Of a DNA stretch of 64,000 bases, positions 43,749 through 53,393 are shown piece by piece; within the stretch, counting starts at the first letter, position 1, and the number at the start of each line of letters is the position of its first letter. This DNA comes from an uncultured Bacteroidales bacterium (GTDB lineage: Bacteria; Bacteroidota; Bacteroidia; Bacteroidales; UBA932). The position numbers and the translations under genes are program-made. The stretch lies in contig CALUQM010000006.1 of the NCBI GenBank assembly GCA_944322925.1, positions 1-64,000 on the forward strand, given 5' to 3'. The notes under the pieces were generated by a model, which saw only the letters and a list, made by a program, of their open reading frames with translations, made no database searches and was not told where the DNA came from.

Positions 43749-46514
43749 TTATTTGATTACGATATTCACAATCTTGCCGGGGACGACAATCACCTTGACT
43801 ATGGACAGATCGCCTACATACTTGGAAGTAAGCGGATTGGCTCTTACCTGAGCCTCGACATCCTCCTTCGCCATGTCTTTCGGAAGATCTACGGTAAATC
43901 TCGTCTTTCCGTTGAAAGAGACTGCGTAAGTGCATGTGTTCTCTACTGTATAGGCTTCCACGTATTCAGGGAACGAGGCAAACGAAATGCTCTCCGTGTG
44001 ACCGAGGGCCTCCCAGAGTTCTTCTGCGATGTGCGGCGCGAACGGAGAGAGCAGGATCACGAGAGGTTCGAGGATTTCCCTCTTGTTGCACTTGAGTTCG
44101 TACAGTTCGTTCACCGCTATCATGAATGCGCTGACAGTCGTATTGAACGAGAAATTCTCTATGTCCGTCCTTTCCTTGCCGATCAGCCTGTGAAGCGTCT
44201 TCAGTTCGGCCGGAGCGGCCTTTTCGTCCGTCACGATAAAGCGATCCCTGTCGTAGAACATTCTCCAGAAACGCTTGAGGAATCTGTTGACACCGTCGAT
44301 ACCCTTCGTGTCCCACGGTTTGGACTGTTCCACAGGACCGAGGAACATTTCATAAAGTCTGAGCGTATCGGCACCGTACGTATCGCAAATCATGTCCGGG
44401 TTGACTACGTTGAACATGGATTTGCTCATCTTCTCTATGGCATAGCCGCAGATATACTCCCCGTCCTCGAGGATGAATTCGGCGTCGGCGAAATCCGGCA
44501 TCCACTTTCTGAACGCCTCTATGTCGAGCCTGTCGTTGTGGACGATATTCACGTCCACGTGAATTTCAGTGGTCTCGTACCCGTCCTTCAGTCCGCATGA
44601 GACGAATTTGTTGGTATTGATTATCCTGTACACGAAATTGGATCGGCCCTGGATCATGCCCTGGTTGATCAGTTTCCTGAAAGGCTCCTTTTCGCATACA
44701 TAGCCGAGGTCATACAGAAACTTGTTCCAGAAACGCGAATAGATCAGGTGTCCGGTGGCATGCTCGGTACCTCCGACGTACAGATCCACGTTTCTCCAGT
44801 ACCTGTCGGCCTTTTCGCTCACGAGAGCGCTGTCATTGTGAGGATCCATGTAACGGAGATAATAGGCGCTGCTTCCAGCGAACCCCGGCATCGTGCTCTT
44901 TTCTATGGGCCAGCCTTCGTATGTCCAGTTCTCAGCCCTTCCGAGAGGCGGCTCGCCAGATTCCGTCGGCAGATACTTGTCCACTTCCGGAAGTTCGAGA
45001 GGCAGCACGCTTTCCGGCATCGGCGTCGCTATCCCTTCTTTGAAATAGACAGGGAACGGTTCTCCCCAGTATCTCTGACGGGAGAATATCGCATCGCGGA
45101 GCCTGTAGTTTATCTTCCTGTGTCCGAGTCCGGTCTTCTCGACATATTCGATGGCTGCAGGTATGGCCTCTCTGACAGTCATCCCGTTCAGGAATCCCGA
45201 ATTGCACATTATGCCGTCCTTGGCGTCGAAACTGCTTTCGCTCACGTCGCAGCCCTCTATCAGAGGGATTATCGGCAGACCGAAAGTCTTTGCGAAGGCA
45301 TAGTCCCTGCTGTCATGCGCAGGAACGGCCATAATGGCTCCCGTACCGTAACCGGCGAGGACATATTCAGAAATCCATACCGGAACTTTCTTGCCCGTAA
45401 GCGGATTCACGGCATAAGAACCGGAAAAGACTCCCGTCACCTTCCTCGTTTCGGCCATTCTTTCCCTTTCGGTCTTTTTCCTGGCCATCGCAAGGTATTC
45501 TTCCACGGCCTGCTTCTGTTCCGGTGCAGTAAGTTTCTCCACCCAGTCGCTTTCGGGAGCAAGCACCATGAATGTCACCCCGAAGACAGTGTCGGCCCTC
45601 GTGGTGAAGATGGTCATGTCGTATTCCCTGTCACCGTTATAAGCCTTGAACACGATTTCGGCACCCTGCGAGCGCCCTATCCAGTTTCTCTGCATGTCCT
45701 TCAGAGAGTCCGTCCACTCCAGATCCTCGAGGTCGTCGAGCAGTCTGCCGGCATAGGCTGAAACACGCAGCTGCCACTGGGTCATCTTTTTCTGCTCCAC
45801 AGGATAACCGCCGCGCACCGAATAGCCTTCCTTGACCTCATCATTGGCAAGGACGGTACCGAGCTTCGGGCACCAGTTCACGGAAGTCACTCCCTGATAT
45901 GCTATACGGTAATTCATAAGGACATCCGCCTTTTCCCTGTCAGACATGGCATTCCACTCGGCCGCAGTAAAGGACATCTCGGTTCCGCATGCGGCATCGA
46001 TGCCGTCCGTACCTCCGGAAGCGAAGGCTGCGGTCAGTTCGGATATCGGCCTTGCCGACTGCCTGGCATTGTCGTAGTAGGAATCGAACATTTTAAGAAA
46101 AGCCCACTGGGTCCATTTGTAGTATGCAGGGTCGCAGGTACGCACGTCACGGGACCAGTCGAACGAAAAGCCGATCCTGTCGAGCTGCTCCCTGTACCTT
46201 GCGATATTCTTCGAAGTGGTGACGGCAGGATGCTGTCCTGTCTGTATGGCATACTGCTCGGCAGGAAGGCCGAAAGCGTCGTAACCCATCGGATGAAGCA
46301 CGTTGAAGCCGCACAGGCGCTTGTATCTGCTGTATATGTCGCTTGCTATGTAGCCGAGAGGATGTCCTACATGGAGACCGGCCCCCGACGGATAAGGAAA
46401 CATGTCGAGAACATAATATTTCGGTTTCGTCTCATCCTCCGTAACCTTGAAAGTGTTGTTGGCAGCCCAGTATGCCTGCCATTTGGCTTCTATTTTCTTG
46501 AAATCGTAGTCCAT
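43749..46514 (-). CDS. leuS: Leucyl-tRNA synthetase
   Basis: 921 aa class I synthetase with the HIGH-type motif HVGHPLGY (about 46-53), the editing (CP1) domain holding [13 protein letters not shown], and [13 protein letters not shown]. The anticodon-binding and C-terminal domains complete it ([16 protein letters not shown] end, here [15 protein letters not shown]). It charges tRNA-Leu in the cytosol. A TATATTTG -7 lies 17 bp upstream. It is followed by the two YitT genes on the same strand. Confidence 0.98.
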   Translation of the reverse strand: MDYDFKKIEAKWQAYWAANNTFKVTEDETKPKYYVLDMFPYPSGAGLHVGHPLGYIASDIYSRYKRLCGFNVLHPMGYDAFGLPAEQYAIQTGQHPAVTTSKNIARYREQLDRIGFSFDWSRDVRTCDPAYYKWTQWAFLKMFDSYYDNARQSARPISELTAAFASGGTDGIDAACGTEMSFTAAEWNAMSDREKADVLMNYRIAYQGVTSVNWCPKLGTVLANDEVKEGYSVRGGYPVEQKKMTQWQLRVSAYAGRLLDDLEDLEWTDSLKDMQRNWIGRSQGAEIVFKAYNGDREYDMTIFTTRADTVFGVTFMVLAPESDWVEKLTAPEQKQAVEEYLAMARKKTERERMAETRKVTGVFSGSYAVNPLTGKKVPVWISEYVLAGYGTGAIMAVPAHDSRDYAFAKTFGLPIIPLIEGCDVSESSFDAKDGIMCNSGFLNGMTVREAIPAAIEYVEKTGLGHRKINYRLRDAIFSRQRYWGEPFPVYFKEGIATPMPESVLPLELPEVDKYLPTESGEPPLGRAENWTYEGWPIEKSTMPGFAGSSAYYLRYMDPHNDSALVSEKADRYWRNVDLYVGGTEHATGHLIYSRFWNKFLYDLGYVCEKEPFRKLINQGMIQGRSNFVYRIINTNKFVSCGLKDGYETTEIHVDVNIVHNDRLDIEAFRKWMPDFADAEFILEDGEYICGYAIEKMSKSMFNVVNPDMICDTYGADTLRLYEMFLGPVEQSKPWDTKGIDGVNRFLKRFWRMFYDRDRFIVTDEKAAPAELKTLHRLIGKERTDIENFSFNTTVSAFMIAVNELYELKCNKREILEPLVILLSPFAPHIAEELWEALGHTESISFASFPEYVEAYTVENTCTYAVSFNGKTRFTVDLPKDMAKEDVEAQVRANPLTSKYVGDLSIVKVIVVPGKIVNIVIK

Positions 46515-46530
46515 ATCAGAATTTTGTGCG

Positions 46531-46538
46531 CAAATATA
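46531..46538 (-). promoter_or_regulatory. Promoter -7 element for leuS
   Basis: TATATTTG on the minus strand, 17 bp before the leuS ATG. A transcription start within a few bases of the start codon implies a very short leader. Confidence 0.55.
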
Positions 46539-46559
46539 ATATAATGTAATCAGATGATA

Positions 46560-47927
46560 TCACCTGATACCGAATTTCTTTCGTTCGGATTTTTTCTCGA
46601 GACGGAACTCGACAGGAATAGTCATCGACGCGCTTACTTTCTCTCCGCCGACCCGTCCCGGTTTCCAGTCCGGAGAGGCGCTTACAACCCTTACGGCCTC
46701 CGCATCCAGAAGAGGGTCCACACTCTTGACCACCCTGACGTCACGGACCTTGCCGTCCTTTCCTACTGTAAAATTGACCTGGACCGTGCCCTGGATTCCG
46801 TTCTGCACGGCCTCTTCAGGATAGCGCAGATACTGGTAAACCCACTTGCTGAGGAACTGGCCCGGATCGGTACTGTGGAGGAAGGACGGCCTCAGATCGC
46901 ACTCATAATAAGGTATGGTCCCTTCCCTGTCCTTGTCTTTTTCGACTTCCGGTTCGTTGCGGAAGGTTATGTCCCTGTCCGTATTCGCCAGCTCGATGAC
47001 AAAATTGTAGATATACTCCAGCTCCCTTTCCATCATGCCGAAATCGATTATCGACTCGGTGTCCCTCGGCGTGTTGTGCTCAGGATAACGTCCGGTGGTA
47101 AAATGTACTGCAGGTATTTCCTTCGCATAGAAAGCCCTGTGGTCGGACGGATAGATCTCATCCGCCCTGAGCTCCGGATATACAGGCTGCAGCTTGCCGG
47201 CAACGGAAGCTATTATCGAATTCAGATCCGTATTGGAAGCAGTATAGGCGTAGAAACCGTTATTCCCGGTACCGAGCATGTCCAGATTCACCATCGCATC
47301 TATCTTGCCGGAATCAGCAAACGCCCTGTTCAGAAAATACCATGAGCCTGCATAGGAACTGGTAGATGCACCGAGCCCTATGAAAATGACGGATCTCCGG
47401 AAAATGATGGAATTTATCGAAACCATGCGGGCCAGCTCCATCATCATCGCCAGGCCGGTAGCATTGCCGTTGGCCCCCGAATATATCTGCGTGACCTGTC
47501 TGCCGTCGACCGTCATGACATTGGTGCCGAGATTGTCCATCCGGGCTCCTATGACTATGTAGTGTCCGTTGAGACTCTTGTCATAACCCTGGATGAAACC
47601 GTAGACATTCCTTGAAGTCAGGGTATCACCCTGCTCTCTTGCAATCCCGAACAGGTCCCCTTCTTCCGGACTCAGCATTTCCACTCCGTATTCTTCGAGA
47701 CGGTCGTACACATACCCGGCCACGGCCTTTTCCCCTTCGGATCCGGGACTTCTGCCTTCAAGAGCGGCAGACGCCGCGTATGAAACATGTTTTCTGAGCG
47801 ATGCCACGGTCTCGCTGTCGTAAAGGCCGGCATAAGGATCACCGTAACCGGCATACTGCGCCGAAGAAAAATGTGCCGGCAAAAAGAAAATCAGCAGCAG
47901 CGCCGCCATTCTGAAAATTCCTGTCAT
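46560..47927 (-). CDS. Degenerate M28-family peptidase domain fused to a TonB C-terminal domain
   Basis: 455 aa exported protein (signal peptide to about residue 23, FSSA). The M28 aminopeptidase fold (about 40-320) is clear, but metal and catalytic residues are changed: the His of the GAH-x-D motif is Arg129 (GARMD), the bridging Asp of GAD is Asn153 (GANGN), and the Glu-Glu pair is Ala187-Ser188 (GLGAS). Asp216 (NLDMLG) and His275 (AVHF) remain. A TonB C-terminal domain (about 355-442) with TVQVNFTVGKDGKV follows. It is probably not a peptidase; perhaps a binding protein or envelope scaffold. It lies 4 bp downstream of the SPOR lipoprotein gene and is likely co-transcribed with it. Confidence 0.85.
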   Translation of the reverse strand: MTGIFRMAALLLIFFLPAHFSSAQYAGYGDPYAGLYDSETVASLRKHVSYAASAALEGRSPGSEGEKAVAGYVYDRLEEYGVEMLSPEEGDLFGIAREQGDTLTSRNVYGFIQGYDKSLNGHYIVIGARMDNLGTNVMTVDGRQVTQIYSGANGNATGLAMMMELARMVSINSIIFRRSVIFIGLGASTSSYAGSWYFLNRAFADSGKIDAMVNLDMLGTGNNGFYAYTASNTDLNSIIASVAGKLQPVYPELRADEIYPSDHRAFYAKEIPAVHFTTGRYPEHNTPRDTESIIDFGMMERELEYIYNFVIELANTDRDITFRNEPEVEKDKDREGTIPYYECDLRPSFLHSTDPGQFLSKWVYQYLRYPEEAVQNGIQGTVQVNFTVGKDGKVRDVRVVKSVDPLLDAEAVRVVSASPDWKPGRVGGEKVSASMTIPVEFRLEKKSERKKFGIR

Positions 47928-47931
47928 AAAA

Positions 47932-48459
47932 TCATTCGTTCACTAAAATCCATACATCGTCCGGGCAGAAATCTTCCGTTCTGATCTTTTTCATGGAAAC
48001 GAAAGCATCCCTGACACTGTTCGTAGGGGCCATGGCTATGGCATTAAAGCCGTTCCGGAAACTGACAAGTATCGGATTGTACCCTTTTTCCCGGACTGTT
48101 TCAAAGAGGGTTTCCGCATTGTGGCGGCTCTTGAAGGCCCCGACGACGACATAGTACCGGAAGTCGAGCCTGGTCGTGAACAGGCCGCCTATGTCCGAGG
48201 GATTCAGAATCGTCCCTTTCATCTGGGCTATCGAATCGAGGATGGCTATCGAATCCTCCTTTTCCTTTTTCACGGCCGACAGGGAGTCTATCTGATGCCT
48301 GTATCGAGCCTCTTCGGCCCGGAGTTTTTCAATCCTCATCTGCTCCAGCTCCCCGGCAGTTGGCCTGCCTGCAAGACGGCGGACCATGTCGCACTCTCCG
48401 AGAGGCAGCAATACCGCCGAAACAGTCGCGCACAGGAGTATGTTCCTTATTATTTTCAT
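47932..48459 (-). CDS. SPOR-domain lipoprotein
   Basis: 175 aa. Signal peptide with a possible lipobox LGEC (Cys23), then a charged alpha-helical stretch (about 36-80) likely to form a coiled coil, and a SPOR domain (about 100-173: FRYYVVVGAFKSRHNAETLF with the (Y/F)xVxxGAF signature). SPOR domains bind denuded septal peptidoglycan, so a cell-division or envelope role is likely. It has a full promoter upstream and is divergent from the DUF389 gene. Confidence 0.85.
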   Translation of the reverse strand: MKIIRNILLCATVSAVLLPLGECDMVRRLAGRPTAGELEQMRIEKLRAEEARYRHQIDSLSAVKKEKEDSIAILDSIAQMKGTILNPSDIGGLFTTRLDFRYYVVVGAFKSRHNAETLFETVREKGYNPILVSFRNGFNAIAMAPTNSVRDAFVSMKKIRTEDFCPDDVWILVNE

Positions 48460-48484
48460 TTCGTCAGACTATTAGCGCATTCTG

Positions 48485-48516
48485 CAAATTTAACCAATAA
48501 TTGCTCCTGCTCAAAA
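48485..48516 (-). promoter_or_regulatory. Full Bacteroidota promoter for the SPOR-M28 operon
   Basis: On the minus strand -33 TTTTG (48512-48516), a 19-bp spacer and -7 TAAATTTG (48485-48492). The ATG is 25 bp downstream. Confidence 0.7.
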
Positions 48517-48526
48517 TAAAATTCAT

Positions 48527-48534
48527 TATATTTG
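48527..48534 (+). promoter_or_regulatory. Promoter -7 element for DUF389 gene
   Basis: TATATTTG, 25 bp before the ATG at 48560; divergent from the SPOR promoter. Confidence 0.6.
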
Positions 48535-48559
48535 GCTCCAGAATTCTTATTGAACAGCG

Positions 48560-49921
48560 ATGTCTTTCTGGAATAATATCAGAAATCAGATCAGTTCCAT
48601 TGCCAGCCTGTCGGAACACATAGACACGGCATCGGCGGAAAAACTGATAAGAAGCAATATCTATTTCAAGGGACCCAATGTCTGGATCCTCGTTTTTTCC
48701 ATAATCATTGCTTCGGTAGGACTCAATGTCAATTCCATACCTGTGATTATCGGCGCCATGCTCATTTCCCCTCTGATGGGTCCTGTCTTCGGCATGGGAC
48801 TCGGATTGGGAATAAACGATACCGGACTGCTGAAATCTTCCCTCAAGAACATCCTTATCATGATGGGAATCAGCCTCGTGGCTTCGTTCGCATATTTTCT
48901 TATCACGCCGCTCAACCTGTCGAATCCCACCGAACTTCTGGCAAGGACCAATCCGACCATATACGACGTGCTGATAGCGCTGTTCGGCGGCTTTGCCGGA
49001 ATCTTCGAACTCGCAAGAAAAGAAAAGGGAACCGTATTCGCAGGAGTCGCCATCGCGACAGCCCTCATGCCTCCGCTCTGCACGGCAGGTTTCGGACTTG
49101 CAAACGGCAATCTCGTCTACTTCATCGGCGCCCTGTATCTGTTCGCGATCAACTGCATCTTCATCATCCTGGCCACATACATAGCCGTCAAGTACATGAA
49201 GTTCGAGCAGTATGAATACAAGGATGCCAAAGCCGGGAAAAGGGCCAAAAGACTGATTACCGTATTTACCGTCATCGTCATCGTACCGAGCATCTGGTCG
49301 GCGGCCGTAATGATCAGGGAAAACAGGTTCAGCGAGAATGTGGCCGAATTCGTGAACAAGAACAAGAATCTGCGCAACGGCTACATCTACGACTACAAGA
49401 TAAACCATCGCCAGGGTTCCAAGGTCGAGATATTCATCACCGGAGAAACGCTTTCCGCATCGGAGAAAAACAATCTCGTGGAATCGGCCAAGGAATTCGG
49501 CATAGGCACGGAACAGCTGATCATCAATGAACACGCCATCGTGGAGGGTACAAACGAAGCCGAGATCCTCAAGGGAATATACGACAGGTCGGACAGCGAG
49601 ATTTCCAAAAGGGACGAAGAAATCCGCAAGCTCGAGGAAGAACTGAAAAAGATGCACGAAAGCGACATTCCGTACGTCCAGATAACCAGGGAAGCAGCCA
49701 GCCAGTACCCGGGCATAGTATCGCTGTTCATCTCCAGGGGAGCTGACGTCCGCACTGAAGAATATACCAGGTCAGACGGAATGCTCGTAATCGCCACGAC
49801 ATCAGCCCCGCTGACGGACGAGGAAAAGGCCCGATTCGTCAACTGGCTGAAAATAAGGCTCGACACGGATAATGTAACACTGTACGAAATTGCTGCGGAA
49901 AACAAAGAAAACACCAGATGA
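48560..49921 (+). CDS. DUF389 / TIGR00341-type membrane protein
   Basis: 453 aa. Five or six transmembrane helices in the N-terminal half (about 40-260) carry the DUF389 segments VIIGAMLISPLMGPVFGMGLG, GVAIATALMPPLCTAGFGL and YLFAINCIFIIL. The C-terminal half (about 265-453) is soluble, with a short coiled coil (KRDEEIRKLEEELKKM) and a following alpha/beta segment. Function is unknown; the proteins are widespread in Bacteroidota. The end of the gene overlaps the CapA-like reading frame by 32 bp if that gene starts at its TTG. Confidence 0.92.
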   Translation: MSFWNNIRNQISSIASLSEHIDTASAEKLIRSNIYFKGPNVWILVFSIIIASVGLNVNSIPVIIGAMLISPLMGPVFGMGLGLGINDTGLLKSSLKNILIMMGISLVASFAYFLITPLNLSNPTELLARTNPTIYDVLIALFGGFAGIFELARKEKGTVFAGVAIATALMPPLCTAGFGLANGNLVYFIGALYLFAINCIFIILATYIAVKYMKFEQYEYKDAKAGKRAKRLITVFTVIVIVPSIWSAAVMIRENRFSENVAEFVNKNKNLRNGYIYDYKINHRQGSKVEIFITGETLSASEKNNLVESAKEFGIGTEQLIINEHAIVEGTNEAEILKGIYDRSDSEISKRDEEIRKLEEELKKMHESDIPYVQITREAASQYPGIVSLFISRGADVRTEEYTRSDGMLVIATTSAPLTDEEKARFVNWLKIRLDTDNVTLYEIAAENKENTR

Positions 49922-51104
49922 CCTGCCTTCCGCAATTCCCTCATGGAGGCTCCGGCTCCGGTCTTCAATCATTCTGACTGCAGCCATTTTCCCGTTATGC
50001 CTTGCGGCGGATGGAGTAGATGACCGCAAAGTGCTTGAAATGCAGTTCGAGTCCTGCCCTGCCGGTCCCGGACAGAACGACTCGGTCTCACTCGAATTCA
50101 TAGGGGACGTAATGCTGCATCAGGCACAGATCGACAATGCGCGCCGCAGCTGCGGGAGCGGATTCGACTTTTCCGAATATTTCCGAGGCATAGAGGAAGA
50201 CCTGCGGGAAGCCGACCTGGCGGTAGCGAATATGGAATTCACCCTTGCGGGCGAACCTTTTTCCGGCTATCCGGCATTCAGCGCTCCGGACGCATACGCA
50301 TCATATATGGCGGAATGCGGAATAGATGTTTTCCTGACTGCGAACAACCATATTCTCGACAAGGGAGAAAAAGGGCTTGAGCGGACTCTCGGCATCTACA
50401 GGAAAATGGAAAAGGACTGCGGCACAAGATTCACCGGCAGTTCCGGTTCCGAAGAAGAGGAGAAAAGAATATATCCGCTGATGTTGAATGTCGGAGGCTT
50501 CAGGCTTGCATTAATCAATTTCACATACGGGACCAATGTCGCCGGCAGGAAAAGTTATCCTGGAGCTTTTCTGACAGACAGGAAGAAAATCCTGGATGCA
50601 ATGCGAAGGGCGCAGCGTCTCGACGCCGATCTCATTGTCGTACTGCCGCACTGGGGGGAAGAATACGTGCTGAAGCATTCGGATTCGCAGGAAGAAACGG
50701 CTTTGTGGCTGGCCGAGAACGGTGCCGACCTTATCGTAGGGACGCATCCTCATGTGGTCCAGGATGTCATGTACATAGAAGCGGAGGAAAACGGCAGAAG
50801 AAGGACAGTCCCGGCCGTATTCTCTCTGGGCAATGCCATATCCAACATGAGCGCCCCAAACACTCAGATAGGCCTGATGCTCGGCGTCAGTGTAGCACGG
50901 GACGGGGACGGAGAAGCCTGCATAGCCTCGCTCGACTTCACTTTCCTGTGGTCATCCCTGCCCGGGCGGCTGTCGGAAAGTCACTGTACAGTAAAGGTAA
51001 AGGAGCACATCGGGAAGCGGGACTTGTGGGAACAGGAATACGAATATGACAAGATGATATCTTCATACGCAAGAGTAAAGGACATAACAGGAATAAAGGA
51101 CTGA
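49890..51104 (+). CDS. Second CapA-family (PGA_cap) metallophosphatase-like exported protein
   Basis: 404 aa from a TTG at 49890 that overlaps the DUF389 gene by 32 bp. No ATG lies in frame before the signal-peptide core (SSIILTAAIFPLCLA), and a start after it would lose export, so the TTG is the best choice. Family motifs GDVMLHQ, NMEFTL, ANNHILDKG, PHWGEE, GTHPHV and FSLGNAI are all present. Substrate unknown. It is not closely similar by eye to the first CapA-like protein apart from these motifs. The phoH start codon follows directly after its stop. Confidence 0.82.
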   Translation: MLRKTKKTPDDLPSAIPSWRLRLRSSIILTAAIFPLCLAADGVDDRKVLEMQFESCPAGPGQNDSVSLEFIGDVMLHQAQIDNARRSCGSGFDFSEYFRGIEEDLREADLAVANMEFTLAGEPFSGYPAFSAPDAYASYMAECGIDVFLTANNHILDKGEKGLERTLGIYRKMEKDCGTRFTGSSGSEEEEKRIYPLMLNVGGFRLALINFTYGTNVAGRKSYPGAFLTDRKKILDAMRRAQRLDADLIVVLPHWGEEYVLKHSDSQEETALWLAENGADLIVGTHPHVVQDVMYIEAEENGRRRTVPAVFSLGNAISNMSAPNTQIGLMLGVSVARDGDGEACIASLDFTFLWSSLPGRLSESHCTVKVKEHIGKRDLWEQEYEYDKMISSYARVKDITGIKD

Positions 51105-52040
51105 ATGATGAAGAAGAACATCAGACTCGAAAATATCGACCCCGTAGAGATATACGGTGCCGGAAACAGGATACTTGAAGCATTGTGCTCATGGTTCCCG
51201 CAGCTCAAGGTGACTGCCCGCGGAGACGGGATCATTCTGGAAGGTTCTGAAGAGGATTGCAGGAAATTCAATGAGAAACTCGATCTGCTCGTGGAAAGAA
51301 GGATGCACAAGACAAGCCTCACCCCCTATGATGTCGAGGACCTGTTCGAAGGGGACAGCTCTGCCGGACATTTCATTCCGCGCGCCGACTCCGTAATAGT
51401 GCACGGCATAGACGGAAGGCCCATAAGGGCAAGAAACAAAAGGCAGGAGGAAATGGTAAAAGCCTATTTCGAAAATGACCTTCTGTTCGCCGTAGGCCCT
51501 GCCGGAAGCGGAAAGACATACATCGCAATCGCCCTTGCGGTACGCGCGCTGAAGCACAGGGAAATAAAAAGGATAATACTCACGAGACCTGCCGTAGAAG
51601 CTGGAGAAAGGCTCGGCTTCCTGCCAGGAGACCTGAAAGACAAGCTGGACCCGTATCTTCAGCCGCTGTACGACGCCCTCGGGGACATGATACCGGCCAA
51701 AAGGCTGAACGACTTTATGGAAGAAGGGATTGTCCAGATAGCGCCTCTGGCCTACATGAGAGGAAGGACGCTCGACAAGGCCTGCGTCATTCTGGACGAA
51801 GCGCAGAATACCAATATCGGGCAGCTGAAAATGTTTCTTACGAGAATGGGATGCGATGCAAAATTTATCGTAACCGGGGATGCGAGCCAGATAGACCTGC
51901 CGGACAAGCGCGATTCCGGGCTGATGAAAGGCATCGGACTCCTTGAAAACATCAAGGGGATAGGCAGAATATTCTTCCAGAATGAAGATATTGTGCGCCA
52001 TCCCCTTGTAAGCAAGATTGTCAAGGCCTTTGAGGCCTGA
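51105..52040 (+). CDS. phoH: PhoH-like ATPase
   Basis: 311 aa. Walker A GPAGSGKT (about 127-134), Walker B VILDEAQN and the RxDLP-type segment IVTGDASQIDLPDK identify the PhoH/YbeZ family. This family is associated with YbeY in RNA processing or ribosome maturation. No YbeY gene is seen nearby. It directly follows the CapA-like gene (ATG adjacent to the TGA stop), and a hairpin follows its end at the convergent TPR gene. Confidence 0.93.
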   Translation: MMKKNIRLENIDPVEIYGAGNRILEALCSWFPQLKVTARGDGIILEGSEEDCRKFNEKLDLLVERRMHKTSLTPYDVEDLFEGDSSAGHFIPRADSVIVHGIDGRPIRARNKRQEEMVKAYFENDLLFAVGPAGSGKTYIAIALAVRALKHREIKRIILTRPAVEAGERLGFLPGDLKDKLDPYLQPLYDALGDMIPAKRLNDFMEEGIVQIAPLAYMRGRTLDKACVILDEAQNTNIGQLKMFLTRMGCDAKFIVTGDASQIDLPDKRDSGLMKGIGLLENIKGIGRIFFQNEDIVRHPLVSKIVKAFEA

Positions 52041-52044
52041 CGGA

Positions 52045-52065
52045 AGAACGGTTAAAGACCGTTCT
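52045..52065. terminator. Stem-loop between convergent phoH and TPR genes
   Basis: AGAACGGT (52045-52052) and ACCGTTCT (52058-52065) form an exact 8-bp stem with a 5-base loop, overlapping the last codons of the TPR gene. It probably acts on transcripts from both sides, though no T-run follows. Confidence 0.45.
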
Positions 52066-53368
52066 CCACGATAGTCGAATATTTCTGGTATCCTTCCTGA
52101 TATTCAGGTCCGTTGTCACGGAAACGATAGTAGATATTCTTGAGGTATTCGGCTATGCTGACTTTGATTTCATTGTCCTTAGTGATGCTGAAAGCTTTTT
52201 CGAACGGCTCGATGGCATTCATCAGGGCAGCTTCGAATTCCTTGATGATAGCCTCGTACTTGGCATCGTCGAACTCGTTGGCGGCCTTTTCCTGAAGCTC
52301 GAGAGCCTCATTGTAGTAGAGTATGCCGATGCCGATGAGACCGAACTCATAGTCAGGATTGATTTCGTTCGACTTCAGGTATGCGGCAATGGCTTCTTCC
52401 TTGTGGCCGAGCTTGTTGTGGATGTCGCCCTCTACATAGTAGAGTGACGCATTGCCAGGTTCGTTCTTCTTTGCGGCATCGAGGAGAGCGAAAAGTTCGT
52501 CAGGCTGCTCGCCGCTTTCGATATAATAGTTGATAAGGCCGATGATTATGCTCTGGTTCTGCGGATAGGCTGCAAATCCCTCCTCGAGAATGCTTTTGGC
52601 CTCATCCTGACGGTCGAGGTTGGTGTATATGTCGCCGAGTTTGGCAAATACTTCACCGTCCTCGGTGTAATCGATTTCCGCACATTTCTTGAAGAACGGC
52701 TCCGCCCTCTGGTAATCCTTGTTCATCCAGGCGGTGAACCCGGCATTGTATATGGCCATAGAATCTATGGCAGGCGCCGGAGCTTCGGCAGCAGCGTTCG
52801 CAGCCTTCTCGAAATAAACGCTTGCACCGGCAAGGTCACCGAACAGGTAGCTGTTCATCGCCATTTCGTCACGGTATTTTGCAGCCACGTTCATGATGCC
52901 TTCGTTGATATCCTTTGTCTTCTGCCCCTTGAGGTCCACCTTTGCAGCTTCGAGATATGCGGCAAGGGCCTTGTCGAGGGCATCGGCATATACCGGCTTT
53001 GTCACCTCGATGATGGCAAGCTGCTGGTTGGCGTTGTAGTAGTAATTCATGGTAGCGTAAGTCTCCTTGGTGTACTGCTCTCCGGCCAGAGTGACAGTCT
53101 CAGTGGAAGTCGGCTTCTGGTTTCCCATGAACAGAGCGATTTCCTGTTTGTTCGAGCCTACGATACCGTTGCCCATAGGTGCGGTATAGGCATCTACATA
53201 AGCATCGGCAAGCTTGAGCCATGTTGCAGGCTTCGCTGCTTTTTTAGGATTAGCTGTAGCTTCTTCGGCTGATTCAACAGCTTTCTGGGCATCTGCAGGA
53301 GATTTCACCTGCGCATCGGCTATCTGGATTGTCATCAGGACAGCCGCTGCCATAAGAATTCGTTTCAT
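52052..53368 (-). CDS. Exported TPR-repeat protein
   Basis: 438 aa from ATG 53368 (the open frame runs further upstream into gyrA, rejected). Signal peptide MKRILMAAAVLMTIQIADA. Helical repeats fill about 35-420; clear TPR units include EDGEVFAKLGDIYTNLDRQDEAKSILEEGFA (two repeats around 235-275) and NASLYYVEGDIHNKLGHKEEAIAAYLKSNEI. Function is unknown, with a periplasmic or outer-membrane assembly scaffold possible. It is 25 bp downstream of gyrA and probably shares its transcript. Confidence 0.88.
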   Translation of the reverse strand: MKRILMAAAVLMTIQIADAQVKSPADAQKAVESAEEATANPKKAAKPATWLKLADAYVDAYTAPMGNGIVGSNKQEIALFMGNQKPTSTETVTLAGEQYTKETYATMNYYYNANQQLAIIEVTKPVYADALDKALAAYLEAAKVDLKGQKTKDINEGIMNVAAKYRDEMAMNSYLFGDLAGASVYFEKAANAAAEAPAPAIDSMAIYNAGFTAWMNKDYQRAEPFFKKCAEIDYTEDGEVFAKLGDIYTNLDRQDEAKSILEEGFAAYPQNQSIIIGLINYYIESGEQPDELFALLDAAKKNEPGNASLYYVEGDIHNKLGHKEEAIAAYLKSNEINPDYEFGLIGIGILYYNEALELQEKAANEFDDAKYEAIIKEFEAALMNAIEPFEKAFSITKDNEIKVSIAEYLKNIYYRFRDNGPEYQEGYQKYSTIVENGL

Positions 53369-53393
53369 AATCGGGTATAAATTAAGCAATTGA

